Origin: an uncultured Caulobacteraceae bacterium
Lineage (GTDB): Bacteria; Pseudomonadota; Alphaproteobacteria; Caulobacterales; Caulobacteraceae
Assembly (NCBI GenBank): GCA_946482375.1
Contig: CAMLRH010000013.1
Location: forward strand, 1-22,070
Direction: 5' to 3'
Length of the DNA stretch: 22,070 nt
Shown: piece after piece, positions 16,084-22,070 of the stretch
How positions within the stretch are numbered: the first letter of the stretch is position 1
Layout of the letters: every line of letters begins with the position of its first letter
Program-made: the position numbers and the translations under genes
Notes under the pieces: generated by a model
Told to the model about the DNA's origin: nothing
Seen by the model: only the letters and a program-made list of their open reading frames with translations
Databases searched by the model: none

Positions 16084-16737
16084 TCAGCTTCGCGGCTGCA
16101 GCCCGTGCTGGCGCATGCGCCAGAGCAGGGTCTCGATGCGGTCCTGGCCGAAGAAGGGCTCGTCGTTGAAGACCATGGTCGGCACACCCCAGTGGCCGAC
16201 CTCCTCCAGCCGGTCGTGGCTGGCCTGGATGGCGGCCTCGATGCGGTCGGGTTCGTCGGCGATGGTCCGTTCGAGGTCGGCGAGATCGAGGCCCGCGCGC
16301 GCCGTGGCCTTCGCCAGGTGGTCTCCTTCGTTCCAGCCGGGCGTCTGGCCGCTCCAGATCAGGTGGCTGACCTCGCGGATGAACGGCAGGCCCGCGCCCG
16401 CTTCGACGGCGGCCTGCCCGAGGTGGTTTAGGCGGCGAATGTGCGGCTGGTCCTTCGCCACCTCGCCCGTCGCCATGTCCATCAGGATCGGGTCGGGCCT
16501 CGGCGGTGCGAACGGCATGCCCAGCATCTCGGCGGCGCGGTAGGCGTCGCGGACGACATACATCGCCCAGTTGGGCCCGCGCTGCTTGAAGAAGCCGTCG
16601 ACGCGCACGGCGAGCGGGTAGACCGGCCGCACGCGCAGGTCGAGGTCGTAGGTCGCCTCGATCTCCTGCAGTCGCGGCGTCGCGAGGTAGGAGTACGGGC
16701 TCCTGAAGGACCAGAACACCTCGACCGTGAGCGTCAT
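16084..16737 (-). CDS. DsbA-family protein, 2-hydroxychromene-2-carboxylate isomerase-like
   Basis: A 217-aa thioredoxin-fold protein of the DsbA / GST-kappa family. The N-terminal SFRSPYSYLA (10-19) has Ser in place of the CxxC of true DsbA, as in HCCA isomerases, and the late cis-Pro loop GVPTMVF with FFGQDRIETL follows. There is no signal peptide, so a cytosolic glutathione-dependent isomerase is expected; the family acts in naphthalene-type aromatic degradation, but the substrate here is unknown. The ATG at 16737 is fixed by AGGAG 6 nt ahead; the much longer open frame extending to 17574 only crosses the antisense TetR gene. It is divergent from that TetR gene across a 66-bp AT-rich gap with a dyad (16757-16789), so it is the likely regulated target and may head the run down to the sulfotransferase. 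Confidence 0.9.
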   Translation of the reverse strand: MTLTVEVFWSFRSPYSYLATPRLQEIEATYDLDLRVRPVYPLAVRVDGFFKQRGPNWAMYVVRDAYRAAEMLGMPFAPPRPDPILMDMATGEVAKDQPHIRRLNHLGQAAVEAGAGLPFIREVSHLIWSGQTPGWNEGDHLAKATARAGLDLADLERTIADEPDRIEAAIQASHDRLEEVGHWGVPTMVFNDEPFFGQDRIETLLWRMRQHGLQPRS

Positions 16738-16756
16738 CGGCGGCTCCTTGCTTTTC

Positions 16757-16789
16757 TGACTGTTTAGTTTAAAAATGACCAAATAGTCA
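16757..16789. promoter_or_regulatory. AT-rich dyad, putative TetR operator
   Basis: The outer arms TGACTGTTT (16757-16765) and AAATAGTCA (16781-16789) are inverted repeats with one mismatch around a 15-nt AT-rich centre. It lies between the divergent DsbA-like and TetR genes, where overlapping promoters are expected. Binding by the adjacent TetR protein is inferred. Confidence 0.6.
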
Positions 16790-16803
16790 AGAACGGAGCG
16801 CAC

Positions 16804-17436
16804 GTGACGCAAGCGGCGAGGCAGACCGATCGCAGGCGGGTGCGGACCCGCTCGGCGCTGCTGCGCGCCGGGGCGGCGCTGTTCGCCACGCGGCCCGTCG
16901 ACGCCGTCAGCATCGACGACATCGTTGCCGCCGCCGATGTCGCCAAGGGCAGCTTCTACAACCACTTCGAGGACAAGGAGGCGCTCGCCCGCGCCATCGC
17001 CGAGGAGGTGCGCGGCGGGGTCGAGACGCTGGCCGCCGAGGTCAACGCCGGGATCGCCGACCCCGCCGAGCGGGTTGCACGCGCGCTCTGCGGCTTCGTG
17101 GGCCAGGCGGTCGAGCAGCCGGTCGCGGTGCGCGCCATGATGCGCCTGTTCCAGGGCGCGGCTATCCCCGACGCGCCGATGAACCGCGGCGTCCGCGCCG
17201 ACATCAAGGCCGGGCTCGCCGCCGAGCGCTTCGACGGCGTGGCGCTCGAAGCCGGCGTGCTGATGACCGTCGGTGTCGTGCAGATGGCCGCCTCCCGGAC
17301 GCTGGAGCCGAAATCCGGAAACCCCGCGGCGCTCGCGGCCGACCTCGCCTTCGGCCTGCTGCGCGGGCTGGGGCTTACAGCCGACGAGGCCAGGGCCGTG
17401 GCTGACCGAGCCGCTGAAGAGGTATTCGCGCGATGA
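16804..17436 (+). CDS. TetR/AcrR-family transcriptional regulator
   Basis: A 210-aa repressor. The helix-turn-helix is at about residues 39-65 (VSIDDIVAAADVAKGSFYNHFEDKEAL), with the characteristic FYNHF; the ligand-binding C-terminal domain is helical and Ala-rich. The GTG start at 16804 is preceded by GGAG 5 nt away. It is divergent from the DsbA-like isomerase gene and overlaps the MBL hydrolase by ATGA, so it probably controls both itself and these neighbours through the 16757-16789 dyad. The effector is unknown. Confidence 0.93.
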   Translation: MTQAARQTDRRRVRTRSALLRAGAALFATRPVDAVSIDDIVAAADVAKGSFYNHFEDKEALARAIAEEVRGGVETLAAEVNAGIADPAERVARALCGFVGQAVEQPVAVRAMMRLFQGAAIPDAPMNRGVRADIKAGLAAERFDGVALEAGVLMTVGVVQMAASRTLEPKSGNPAALAADLAFGLLRGLGLTADEARAVADRAAEEVFAR

Positions 17437-18527
17437 AAAAAGCCCCCTTTCTCGCCGCCCTCGGCGGCTTGCTGGTCGCAGGCCTGTTGATCGGCGGAGC
17501 CATGAACCCGGGGCTCCAGCAGGCCGTCCTGACCCGCGCGGCCAAGCACCGGCTATCGCTCGATAACAGCGCACTGATGAAGGACGACGCCCTGCGGGTG
17601 GCGGTCTGCGGCACCTCGGCCCCGCTGCCCAGCAAGGCGCGCGCCAAGGCCTGCGTCGCGGTCATCGCCGGCGGTAAGATCTATATCGTCGATACGGGGC
17701 CGGAGTCGGTCGAGAACCTGATGCTCTGGAACCTGCCGCTGGCGCGGGTCGAGGGCGTGCTGCTGACCCACTTCCACTCCGACCACATCGGCGATCTGGG
17801 CGAGCTCAACCTGCAGACCTGGGCGGCGGGACGGCCGAAGCCGCTGGCGGTCTATGGCGGCCCCGGCGTGGAGACGGTGGTGGCGGGCTTCAACGAGGCC
17901 TACCGGCTCGACCAGGGCTATCGCACCGCCCACCACGGCGCGGCGATGATGCCGGCGGAGACCTGGCCGCTGGTCGCCCATCCCGTGCCGTTGCAGGGAC
18001 CCGAAGCCGGCCACGCGCGCACGGCGACGGTGCTGAACGACGGCGTCCTCAAGATCACCGCCATCGAGCTGTCGCACGGCCCGGTCCAGCCAGCCTACGC
18101 CTACCGCTTCGACTACAAGGGCCGCTCAGCGGTGATCACGGGCGACACCAGCGCCCACAAGCCGCTCGCGGTCGCCTCGAAAGGCGCCGACGTGATGGTC
18201 GCCGAGGCGCTGGCCCGGCCGATGATCCACACGCTGGAAACCGCCGCTCGCGAAACCGGGCGCGACCGCGTGGCCAGGATCATGCACGACATTCAGGACT
18301 ATCACGCCTCACCGGCCGAGATGGCGGGGCTGGCCAACCAGGCCGAGGTGAAGCTGCTGGTGCTCTATCACCTGCTGCCCGCGCCCGATGACCTGCTCAT
18401 GCGCCGCCTGTTCACGCGCGACATGAACCACGCCCGCGACGGCCAATGGACGATGGCGCGGGACGGCAGCCTCTATACCCTGCCGCTGGGTTCAGATGAG
18501 GTTCGGATAGGCCGCGTGCGGGATTAA
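17433..18527 (+). CDS. MBL-fold metallo-hydrolase with N-terminal membrane/signal segment
   Basis: A 364-aa hydrolase. The N-terminus (KK, then a hydrophobic stretch FLAALGGLLVAGLLIGGAM, about 6-24) is a signal peptide or membrane anchor, so the catalytic domain probably sits in the periplasm. The metal motif THFHSDHIGDLGE gives His113, His115, Asp117 and His118. Later ligands are likely the His in LSHGPV, the Asp in ITGDTSAH and the His in LYHLLP. The pattern resembles the RNase Z / arylsulfatase-like branch. Its ATG overlaps the TetR stop (ATGA), so it is co-expressed with the regulator. It ends convergent with the Flp pilin gene through a shared TTAA. Ester or sulfate-ester substrates are possible but not shown. 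Confidence 0.92.
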   Translation: MKKAPFLAALGGLLVAGLLIGGAMNPGLQQAVLTRAAKHRLSLDNSALMKDDALRVAVCGTSAPLPSKARAKACVAVIAGGKIYIVDTGPESVENLMLWNLPLARVEGVLLTHFHSDHIGDLGELNLQTWAAGRPKPLAVYGGPGVETVVAGFNEAYRLDQGYRTAHHGAAMMPAETWPLVAHPVPLQGPEAGHARTATVLNDGVLKITAIELSHGPVQPAYAYRFDYKGRSAVITGDTSAHKPLAVASKGADVMVAEALARPMIHTLETAARETGRDRVARIMHDIQDYHASPAEMAGLANQAEVKLLVLYHLLPAPDDLLMRRLFTRDMNHARDGQWTMARDGSLYTLPLGSDEVRIGRVRD

Positions 18528-18706
18528 GGGCAGGTCGCGCCGTTGGTGGTCATGCACTGGGCGGCTTCGTTCATGGACGTACCCACGGCGCCGCCGAGCG
18601 CCATCGCCGCGAACACGATGCCGCCCCCGACGATAGCCAGGATCAGCGCGTACTCGGCAGCCGACGCGCCTTCCTCACTGCTGAGATAGATCAGGAACTC
18701 GGTCAT
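18524..18706 (-). CDS. Flp-family type IVb pilin
   Basis: A 60-aa prepilin. The class signature EEGASAAEYALILAIVGGGIVF (from about residue 11) contains the prepilin peptidase site GASAAEYAL, where cleavage before the hydrophobic helix exposes the mature N-terminus. A short C-terminal part has a Cys pair (QCMTTNGATC) near the end, possibly a disulfide. The ATG at 18706 is chosen over one 12 codons upstream because it leaves the short basic-poor leader typical of the family and has GGGGG 4 nt ahead. No tad/cpa assembly genes occur in the window, so the assembly machinery would be elsewhere. Expression is probably set by the AT-rich upstream region (18769-18873). Confidence 0.9.
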   Translation of the reverse strand: MTEFLIYLSSEEGASAAEYALILAIVGGGIVFAAMALGGAVGTSMNEAAQCMTTNGATCP

Positions 18707-18768
18707 GCCGCCCCCAAGCGGATCGAGGTCACCGGCCCCCAATGCCGGGGAATCACAGCCTGATAGCC

Positions 18769-18873
18769 GTGACGTCCTGACGCAATGGTCACGTTACTAA
18801 TGAAAAGTAAATAATCCGAATGTGGTTAACGCCCGTTACTTAGTGACGCATACTGAAAATACGATGCGTTACT
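18769..18873. promoter_or_regulatory. AT-rich repeat region between Flp pilin and CHRD genes
   Basis: The region between 18707 and 18915 is AT-rich against a GC-rich background. It contains three CGTTACT copies on the plus strand (18792-18798, 18834-18840, 18867-18873), and an inverted repeat AGTGACGCAT (18842-18851) / ATGCGTTACT (18864-18873) with one mismatch and a 12-nt loop. A GTGAC/GTCAC pair occurs at 18769-18792. It probably carries the pilin promoter and regulator sites; the regulator is unknown. Confidence 0.5.
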
Positions 18874-18915
18874 TTGAGTAGACGCAAACACCAATCCGCG
18901 CCCACTCAAAGCTGC

Positions 18916-19365
18916 CTATTTCGGCTTTCGGGACGACAGCTGGCCGCGGATCGCGCCATCCGGGAAGTCGGCGTTGTGGATGTTGACGTAGTAGTCGCCA
19001 GGGGTCTTCAGCAGCGCCTTGGACAACGTCGCGCTGACCGTGGCGCAGCCGGAACTCGTCCCGCTGACCGGGGCGGTGAGGCCGACCATGACGCCGCCCT
19101 CGCTGCTGGCGTTGCCGACGTGGATGTGGGCCGCCGTCGCCGGCGCGATGTTGCTGACCGAAATCTCCCAGCAGACCTGGTGGGTGCCGGGGTTGACGGT
19201 GAGTCTCGCCGTGCCCGCGCCGTCGGGGTCGCCTTCCGGATTGATCTCGGCCTCGCCGGTCAGGGTGGCGTAGAGCGGCCGTCCGCCCGTATCGGCCGCA
19301 TAGGCCAGGGAGCCGAAAGCGGCGGCGGCGAGCGCCCCGCATACGATCAGGTGACGAGGGGCCAT
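18916..19365 (-). CDS. Secreted CHRD-domain protein
   Basis: A 149-aa protein. The ATG at 19365 opens a signal peptide (MAPRHLIVCGALAAAAFGSLAYA, cut after AYA) and has GGAGA about 7 nt ahead; an ATG 14 codons upstream would place a basic, non-signal stretch first. The mature part is one CHRD domain: LYATLTGEAEINPEGDPDGAGTA, VCWEISVSNIAPATAAHIHVG, GGVMVGLTAPV, DYYVNIHNADFPDGAIRGQL. Bacterial CHRD proteins are exported and their biochemical role is unclear. It is alone on its strand here, between the Flp pilin and the second TetR gene. Confidence 0.88.
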   Translation of the reverse strand: MAPRHLIVCGALAAAAFGSLAYAADTGGRPLYATLTGEAEINPEGDPDGAGTARLTVNPGTHQVCWEISVSNIAPATAAHIHVGNASSEGGVMVGLTAPVSGTSSGCATVSATLSKALLKTPGDYYVNIHNADFPDGAIRGQLSSRKPK

Positions 19366-19445
19366 TTGCCCTCTCCTTTCGTGGCTTCCCCCGCGCTTGA
19401 CGAGCAAAGCTTCCGCCTCTGGGAGGGCCCCGTCAACGACGATGG

Positions 19446-20072
19446 TTAGGCCGGCCTCGCCAGCAGCTGCAGCAGGACCCCCGCGCCTGCTTCCAGGTCC
19501 ACGGGCATCTCGACGTCCTGCATGGTCTCCAGCCCGATCACCAGGGCCTCCAGCAGGGTGGCGACATGGCGCGCATCCACATCGTGCCGAATCGCGCCGG
19601 CCTGCTGATAGCTCCTCAGCACCTCGGCCAGGCGGTTGGCCCCTTCGGAGACCAGCGCCACATAGCGCTCGCGGATCACTGGCGAACGGGCGCAGGCGTC
19701 GAGCAGCTGGTAGGGCCGGATACCGCCCGCCTTCGAGACCGGGTGAGCGCCGCTTTCCAGCCGCTCGGTGAAGCGCCGGACGATGGCGCCGAGGTTCTCG
19801 CTCTCCCCGTCGCCCAGCATCTCCACGAGCGAGCCCCGGGCGACCCGCTCCATGACCGCGACCATCAGCTCGTCGCGGTCCTTGAAGTGGACGTAGAAGG
19901 CCCCGCGCGTGTAGCCGGCCCGCGCGCAGACCTCGTCGAGGCTGACGTCCAGCCCCTTCACCGCGAACAGCTCGCTCGCCGCCGTGATCAGGGCGGCGCG
20001 GCTGGCCTCCTTGGCGGCCGCGCGGCTGCGCGGCTGCGGCTTTTCACGACGGTTTCGAGCGACGGTCGACAT
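19446..20072 (-). CDS. TetR/AcrR-family transcriptional regulator
   Basis: A 208-aa repressor with a basic N-terminal tail (NRREKPQPRSRAAAKEASR) before the helix-turn-helix VSLDEVCARAGYTRGAFYVHFKDRDEL (about 43-69). The ATG at 20072 has AAGG 3 nt ahead. The gene is divergent from the SDR/hydrolase pair across 72 bp that hold a near-perfect palindrome (20100-20121), so it is the probable repressor of that pair and of itself. The effector is unknown; the family and the partner enzymes make a lipid or aldehyde-like ligand plausible only. Confidence 0.93.
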   Translation of the reverse strand: MSTVARNRREKPQPRSRAAAKEASRAALITAASELFAVKGLDVSLDEVCARAGYTRGAFYVHFKDRDELMVAVMERVARGSLVEMLGDGESENLGAIVRRFTERLESGAHPVSKAGGIRPYQLLDACARSPVIRERYVALVSEGANRLAEVLRSYQQAGAIRHDVDARHVATLLEALVIGLETMQDVEMPVDLEAGAGVLLQLLARPA

Positions 20073-20099
20073 AGGCCTTGCGCAATACGGTCTTTGGCC

Positions 20100-20121
20100 T
20101 CACATACGCGTTCGTATGTGA
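20100..20121. promoter_or_regulatory. Palindromic operator for the divergent TetR gene
   Basis: Perfect 9-bp arms TCACATACG (20100-20108) and CGTATGTGA (20113-20121) flank the 4-bp centre CGTT. The site lies 28 nt from the TetR start and 23 nt from the SDR start, between divergent genes, as is usual for TetR autoregulation. Binding is inferred. Confidence 0.8.
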
Positions 20122-20144
20122 AACTGTGGCGGTTGGGGGGCATC

Positions 20145-21086
20145 ATGGCGAAGCCGCGCTGGGACACAAGCCGGATGCCGGACCTGAAGGGCAAGACGGC
20201 CGTGGTGACGGGGGCCAACAGCGGCCTCGGCTTCCACACGGCCGCGGCCCTGGCGGGCAAGGGCGCCCATGTCGTCATGGCCTGCCGCGACGCCGAGAAG
20301 GCCAACGCCGCCATCGCCCAGATCCGCAGCCGGCATCCGGGCGCGACGCTGGAATACATCCCGCTCGACCTCGCCGACCTGTCGTCGGTGAAAGCCTTCG
20401 CCGACTCCTACCGGCGGGCGCAGACGCGGCTGGACATCCTCTGCAACAACGCCGGCGTCATGTTCGCGCCGAAGGGCCAGACGAAGGACGGCTTCGAGAT
20501 CCACTTTGGCGCCAACCACCTCGGCCATTTCGCCCTGACCGGGCGGCTCATGGACATGGTGCTGGCGACGCCGGACAGCCGGGTGGTGACCATCGCCAGC
20601 GAGTACGCGCGGCTCGGCCGCATCGACTTCGCCAACCTGAACGGCGAGCGCCGCTACGACCGCCAGGCGGCCTACGCCAACGTCAAGCTTGCCAACCTGA
20701 TGACCGCCATCGAGATGCAGCGTCGTCTCGAAGCGAAAGGCGTGCGGACGATCAGCGTCGCGGCCCATCCGGGCCTGTCGGCCACCAACCTGCAGTCCGC
20801 CGGCGTCAGCATGGGCGATCCCGACGCGCTGGCGCGCTTCGCCAAGTGGCTCATGCGCCACATGAACCGCTGGGTTTCACAGAGCGCCGCCATGGGCGCG
20901 CTGCCGACCCTGCGCGCCGCCACCGACGCCGAGGTGAAGGGCGGCGAGTACTACGGCCCCGAACTGCTATGGGGCCTGCGCGGCTATCCACACCACGCGC
21001 CGATCCCGCGCCATGCCAAAGACACCGCCGTCGCCGCCGAACTCTGGCGGAAGTCGGAAGAGATGACCGGAGTGACCTTCCCATGA
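20145..21086 (+). CDS. SDR-family oxidoreductase (retinol-dehydrogenase-like)
   Basis: A 313-aa NAD(P)-dependent reductase/dehydrogenase of the short-chain family. The cofactor motif TGANSGLG is at 22-29, NNAGV at 101-105, catalytic Ser152 in TIASEYA, and Tyr177/Lys181 in YANVK. A C-terminal extension past the Rossmann fold gives the length typical of RDH11/13-like enzymes, which usually act on lipid or long-chain aldehydes and alcohols. The ATG at 20145 follows GGGGGG and lies just after the operator palindrome; an alternative ATG 10 codons later (MPDLKG) is less well spaced. It overlaps the metal-dependent hydrolase by ATGA. The substrate cannot be read from sequence. Confidence 0.93.
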   Translation: MAKPRWDTSRMPDLKGKTAVVTGANSGLGFHTAAALAGKGAHVVMACRDAEKANAAIAQIRSRHPGATLEYIPLDLADLSSVKAFADSYRRAQTRLDILCNNAGVMFAPKGQTKDGFEIHFGANHLGHFALTGRLMDMVLATPDSRVVTIASEYARLGRIDFANLNGERRYDRQAAYANVKLANLMTAIEMQRRLEAKGVRTISVAAHPGLSATNLQSAGVSMGDPDALARFAKWLMRHMNRWVSQSAAMGALPTLRAATDAEVKGGEYYGPELLWGLRGYPHHAPIPRHAKDTAVAAELWRKSEEMTGVTFP

Positions 21087-21904
21087 CCACCCCCGCCGAC
21101 CTGACGATCCAGCCCCGCGAGCTTGCCTTCGGCCGCAACGAGCAGCACCCGCGATGGTGGCTGAACGGCGACCCGGTGGGGACCGCCTTCTACAACGCGC
21201 TGTCGATCACCTTCCCGCTCGGCGAGCGCTTCTTCATGGACGCGGTGAAGAACTACCGCCACCGCACCTCACCCGCCTTGCAGGCCCAGATCAGCGCCTT
21301 CCTCAAGCAGGAGGCGATGCATTCGCGCGAGCACGTCTTCTTCAACAAGCAGGTGACCGAGCACGGCTACGACATCCGCCCGGCCGAGAAGCGGCTGGAG
21401 TGGCGCATCAACCTGTCGCGCAAGACGCATCCGGCGATGCAACTCGCCGCCACGTCCGCGCTGGAGCACTTCACCGCCATCATGGCCCACGAGGTGCTGC
21501 GCGAGCCCAGGCACTTCGAAGGCTGCTCCGAAGAGGCCTCGCGCATGTGGCGCTGGCACGCCATGGAAGAGGTCGAGCACAAGGCCGTCGCCTTCGACAC
21601 CTTCACCAGCGCGGTGCGCGGCGGGCCGGCCGGACGCTGGATGCTGCGTTCGCTGGTGATGGCGATCGCGACGCTGCTGTTCAGCTACACCATCACCCGC
21701 AACGTCGCCGACCTGTTCAAGCAGGACAACATCAGTAACGCGCGGACCTGGGGCCGCATGTTCGGCTACCTGTGGGGGCGGCAAGGCCTCGCGCGCAGCA
21801 TGTTCCTGGCCTACCTGGCCTACTACCGGCCGGGCTTCCACCCGTGGGAGGTGGACGACCGCGACCTCATCGCGCCGATCCAGGGCGAGTTCGCGACCGG
21901 CTAG
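21083..21904 (+). CDS. Ferritin-like metal-dependent hydrolase (PF10118 type)
   Basis: A 273-aa protein of the predicted metal-dependent hydrolase family. Helical segments carry likely di-metal ligands: Glu48 in GERFF, Glu77/His80/His84 in EAMHSREH, Glu128/His129 in ALEHF, and Glu162-His166 in MEEVEHK. This is the ExxH spacing of four-helix diiron proteins, so the family name hydrolase may understate an oxygenase-like chemistry. A hydrophobic stretch at about 188-203 ([15 protein letters not shown]) suggests membrane association. The start overlaps the SDR stop (ATGA), so the two are coupled and controlled by the palindrome at 20100-20121. Its TAG stop shares CTAG with the convergent amidase. 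A joint lipid or aldehyde role with the SDR is inferred. Confidence 0.88.
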   Translation: MTTPADLTIQPRELAFGRNEQHPRWWLNGDPVGTAFYNALSITFPLGERFFMDAVKNYRHRTSPALQAQISAFLKQEAMHSREHVFFNKQVTEHGYDIRPAEKRLEWRINLSRKTHPAMQLAATSALEHFTAIMAHEVLREPRHFEGCSEEASRMWRWHAMEEVEHKAVAFDTFTSAVRGGPAGRWMLRSLVMAIATLLFSYTITRNVADLFKQDNISNARTWGRMFGYLWGRQGLARSMFLAYLAYYRPGFHPWEVDDRDLIAPIQGEFATG

Positions 21905-22070
21905 AGCGCCGGCCGCCGGTCCGCCCAGGGCTTGGCCTGTTCCAGCTGGGCGGCCAGCCGCAACAGCAGGCCATCCTCGCCCATGGCGGCGTTGAAGTGG
22001 ACGCCGACCGGCAGGCCGTCGGCCGTCCAGTGCAGCGGCACGCTCATCGCCGGCGTGCCGGTCAGGTTGC
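21901..22070 (-). CDS. Amidase family protein (C-terminal part, runs off right edge)
   Basis: The readable 56 residues are the end of an amidase-signature enzyme: [25 protein letters not shown], then [19 protein letters not shown], as is typical for the C-terminal segment where the fold closes before a short tail. The catalytic Ser-Ser-Lys region is outside the window. It ends in TAG overlapping the hydrolase stop (CTAG at 21901-21904) and is convergent with it. The substrate is unknown. Confidence 0.9.
   Translation of the reverse strand, partial: NLTGTPAMSVPLHWTADGLPVGVHFNAAMGEDGLLLRLAAQLEQAKPWADRRPAL

Noticed and set aside
16084..17574. A single 496-aa minus-strand protein including the isomerase
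   Set aside because: The upstream 280 codons lie antisense to the TetR gene and look like no protein family; the isomerase has a well-placed AGGAG and ATG at 16737.
18824..18840. CtrA-like site (TTAA-N6-TTAC) upstream of the Flp pilin
   Set aside because: Spacing is one base short and the second half-site is imperfect, so a CtrA call would rest mainly on analogy with Caulobacter pilA.
20078..21904. A 608-aa plus-strand protein ending in the diiron-like hydrolase
   Set aside because: Its first part reads the SDR gene out of frame; the hydrolase has its own ATG at 21083 in an ATGA overlap.

Overview
The window is GC-rich and gene-dense, with no IS element, tRNA, rRNA or CRISPR array visible. 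FecI/FecR/STN-receptor signalling modules, a Flp-type pilin, a DsbA-fold isomerase and fatty-acid or aromatic-type catabolic enzymes suggest a free-living alphaproteobacterium. Caulobacterales or a sphingomonad-like relative is my best guess, from gene content and codon style only.

Region 1 (1-11.5 kb, all minus strand) is a tandem array of cell-surface signalling units: ECF sigma factor (FecI-like), FecR-like anti-sigma regulator, TonB-dependent receptor (TBDR) with an N-terminal STN domain. Two units are complete: sigma 11506-10973, FecR 10976-9987, receptor 9891-6502; then sigma 6325-5801, FecR 5804-4794, receptor 4691-348. A third begins at 184 with a sigma N-terminus that runs off the left edge. 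In both complete units sigma and FecR overlap by ATGA, while the receptor sits behind a ~100 bp gap with its own promoter-like element. A bipartite element, TGTRYC-N15-heptamer, lies ahead of every sigma gene and every receptor, and its sequence is matched within each unit: TGTATC/TGCGTCT in one, TGTACC/CCTCTTG in the other. This suggests each sigma drives itself and its own receptor. Intrinsic terminators close the receptor genes. The second receptor (1447 aa) carries a 366-residue C-terminal extension that looks like a second outer-membrane beta-barrel and begins exactly where its paralogue stops.

Region 2 (11.6-16.7 kb, minus strand) reads, in transcription order: DsbA-family isomerase, small secreted protein of unknown function, divergent QueC-like PP-loop enzyme, sulfotransferase, MDR oxidoreductase, thiolase. 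The secreted protein, QueC-like enzyme and sulfotransferase are packed 6 nt apart or overlapping and form an unusual cassette.

Region 3 (16.7-22 kb) holds two TetR-controlled loci. One TetR gene forms an ATGA-coupled pair with an MBL-fold hydrolase and is divergent from the DsbA-like gene across an AT-rich dyad. The other TetR gene is divergent from an SDR / ferritin-like metal-dependent hydrolase pair across a strong palindrome. Between them lie a lone Flp pilin with a repeat-bearing AT-rich upstream region and a secreted CHRD-domain protein. The right edge holds the C-terminus of an amidase, convergent with the hydrolase through a shared CTAG stop. There is no stretch above 300 bases without a gene.
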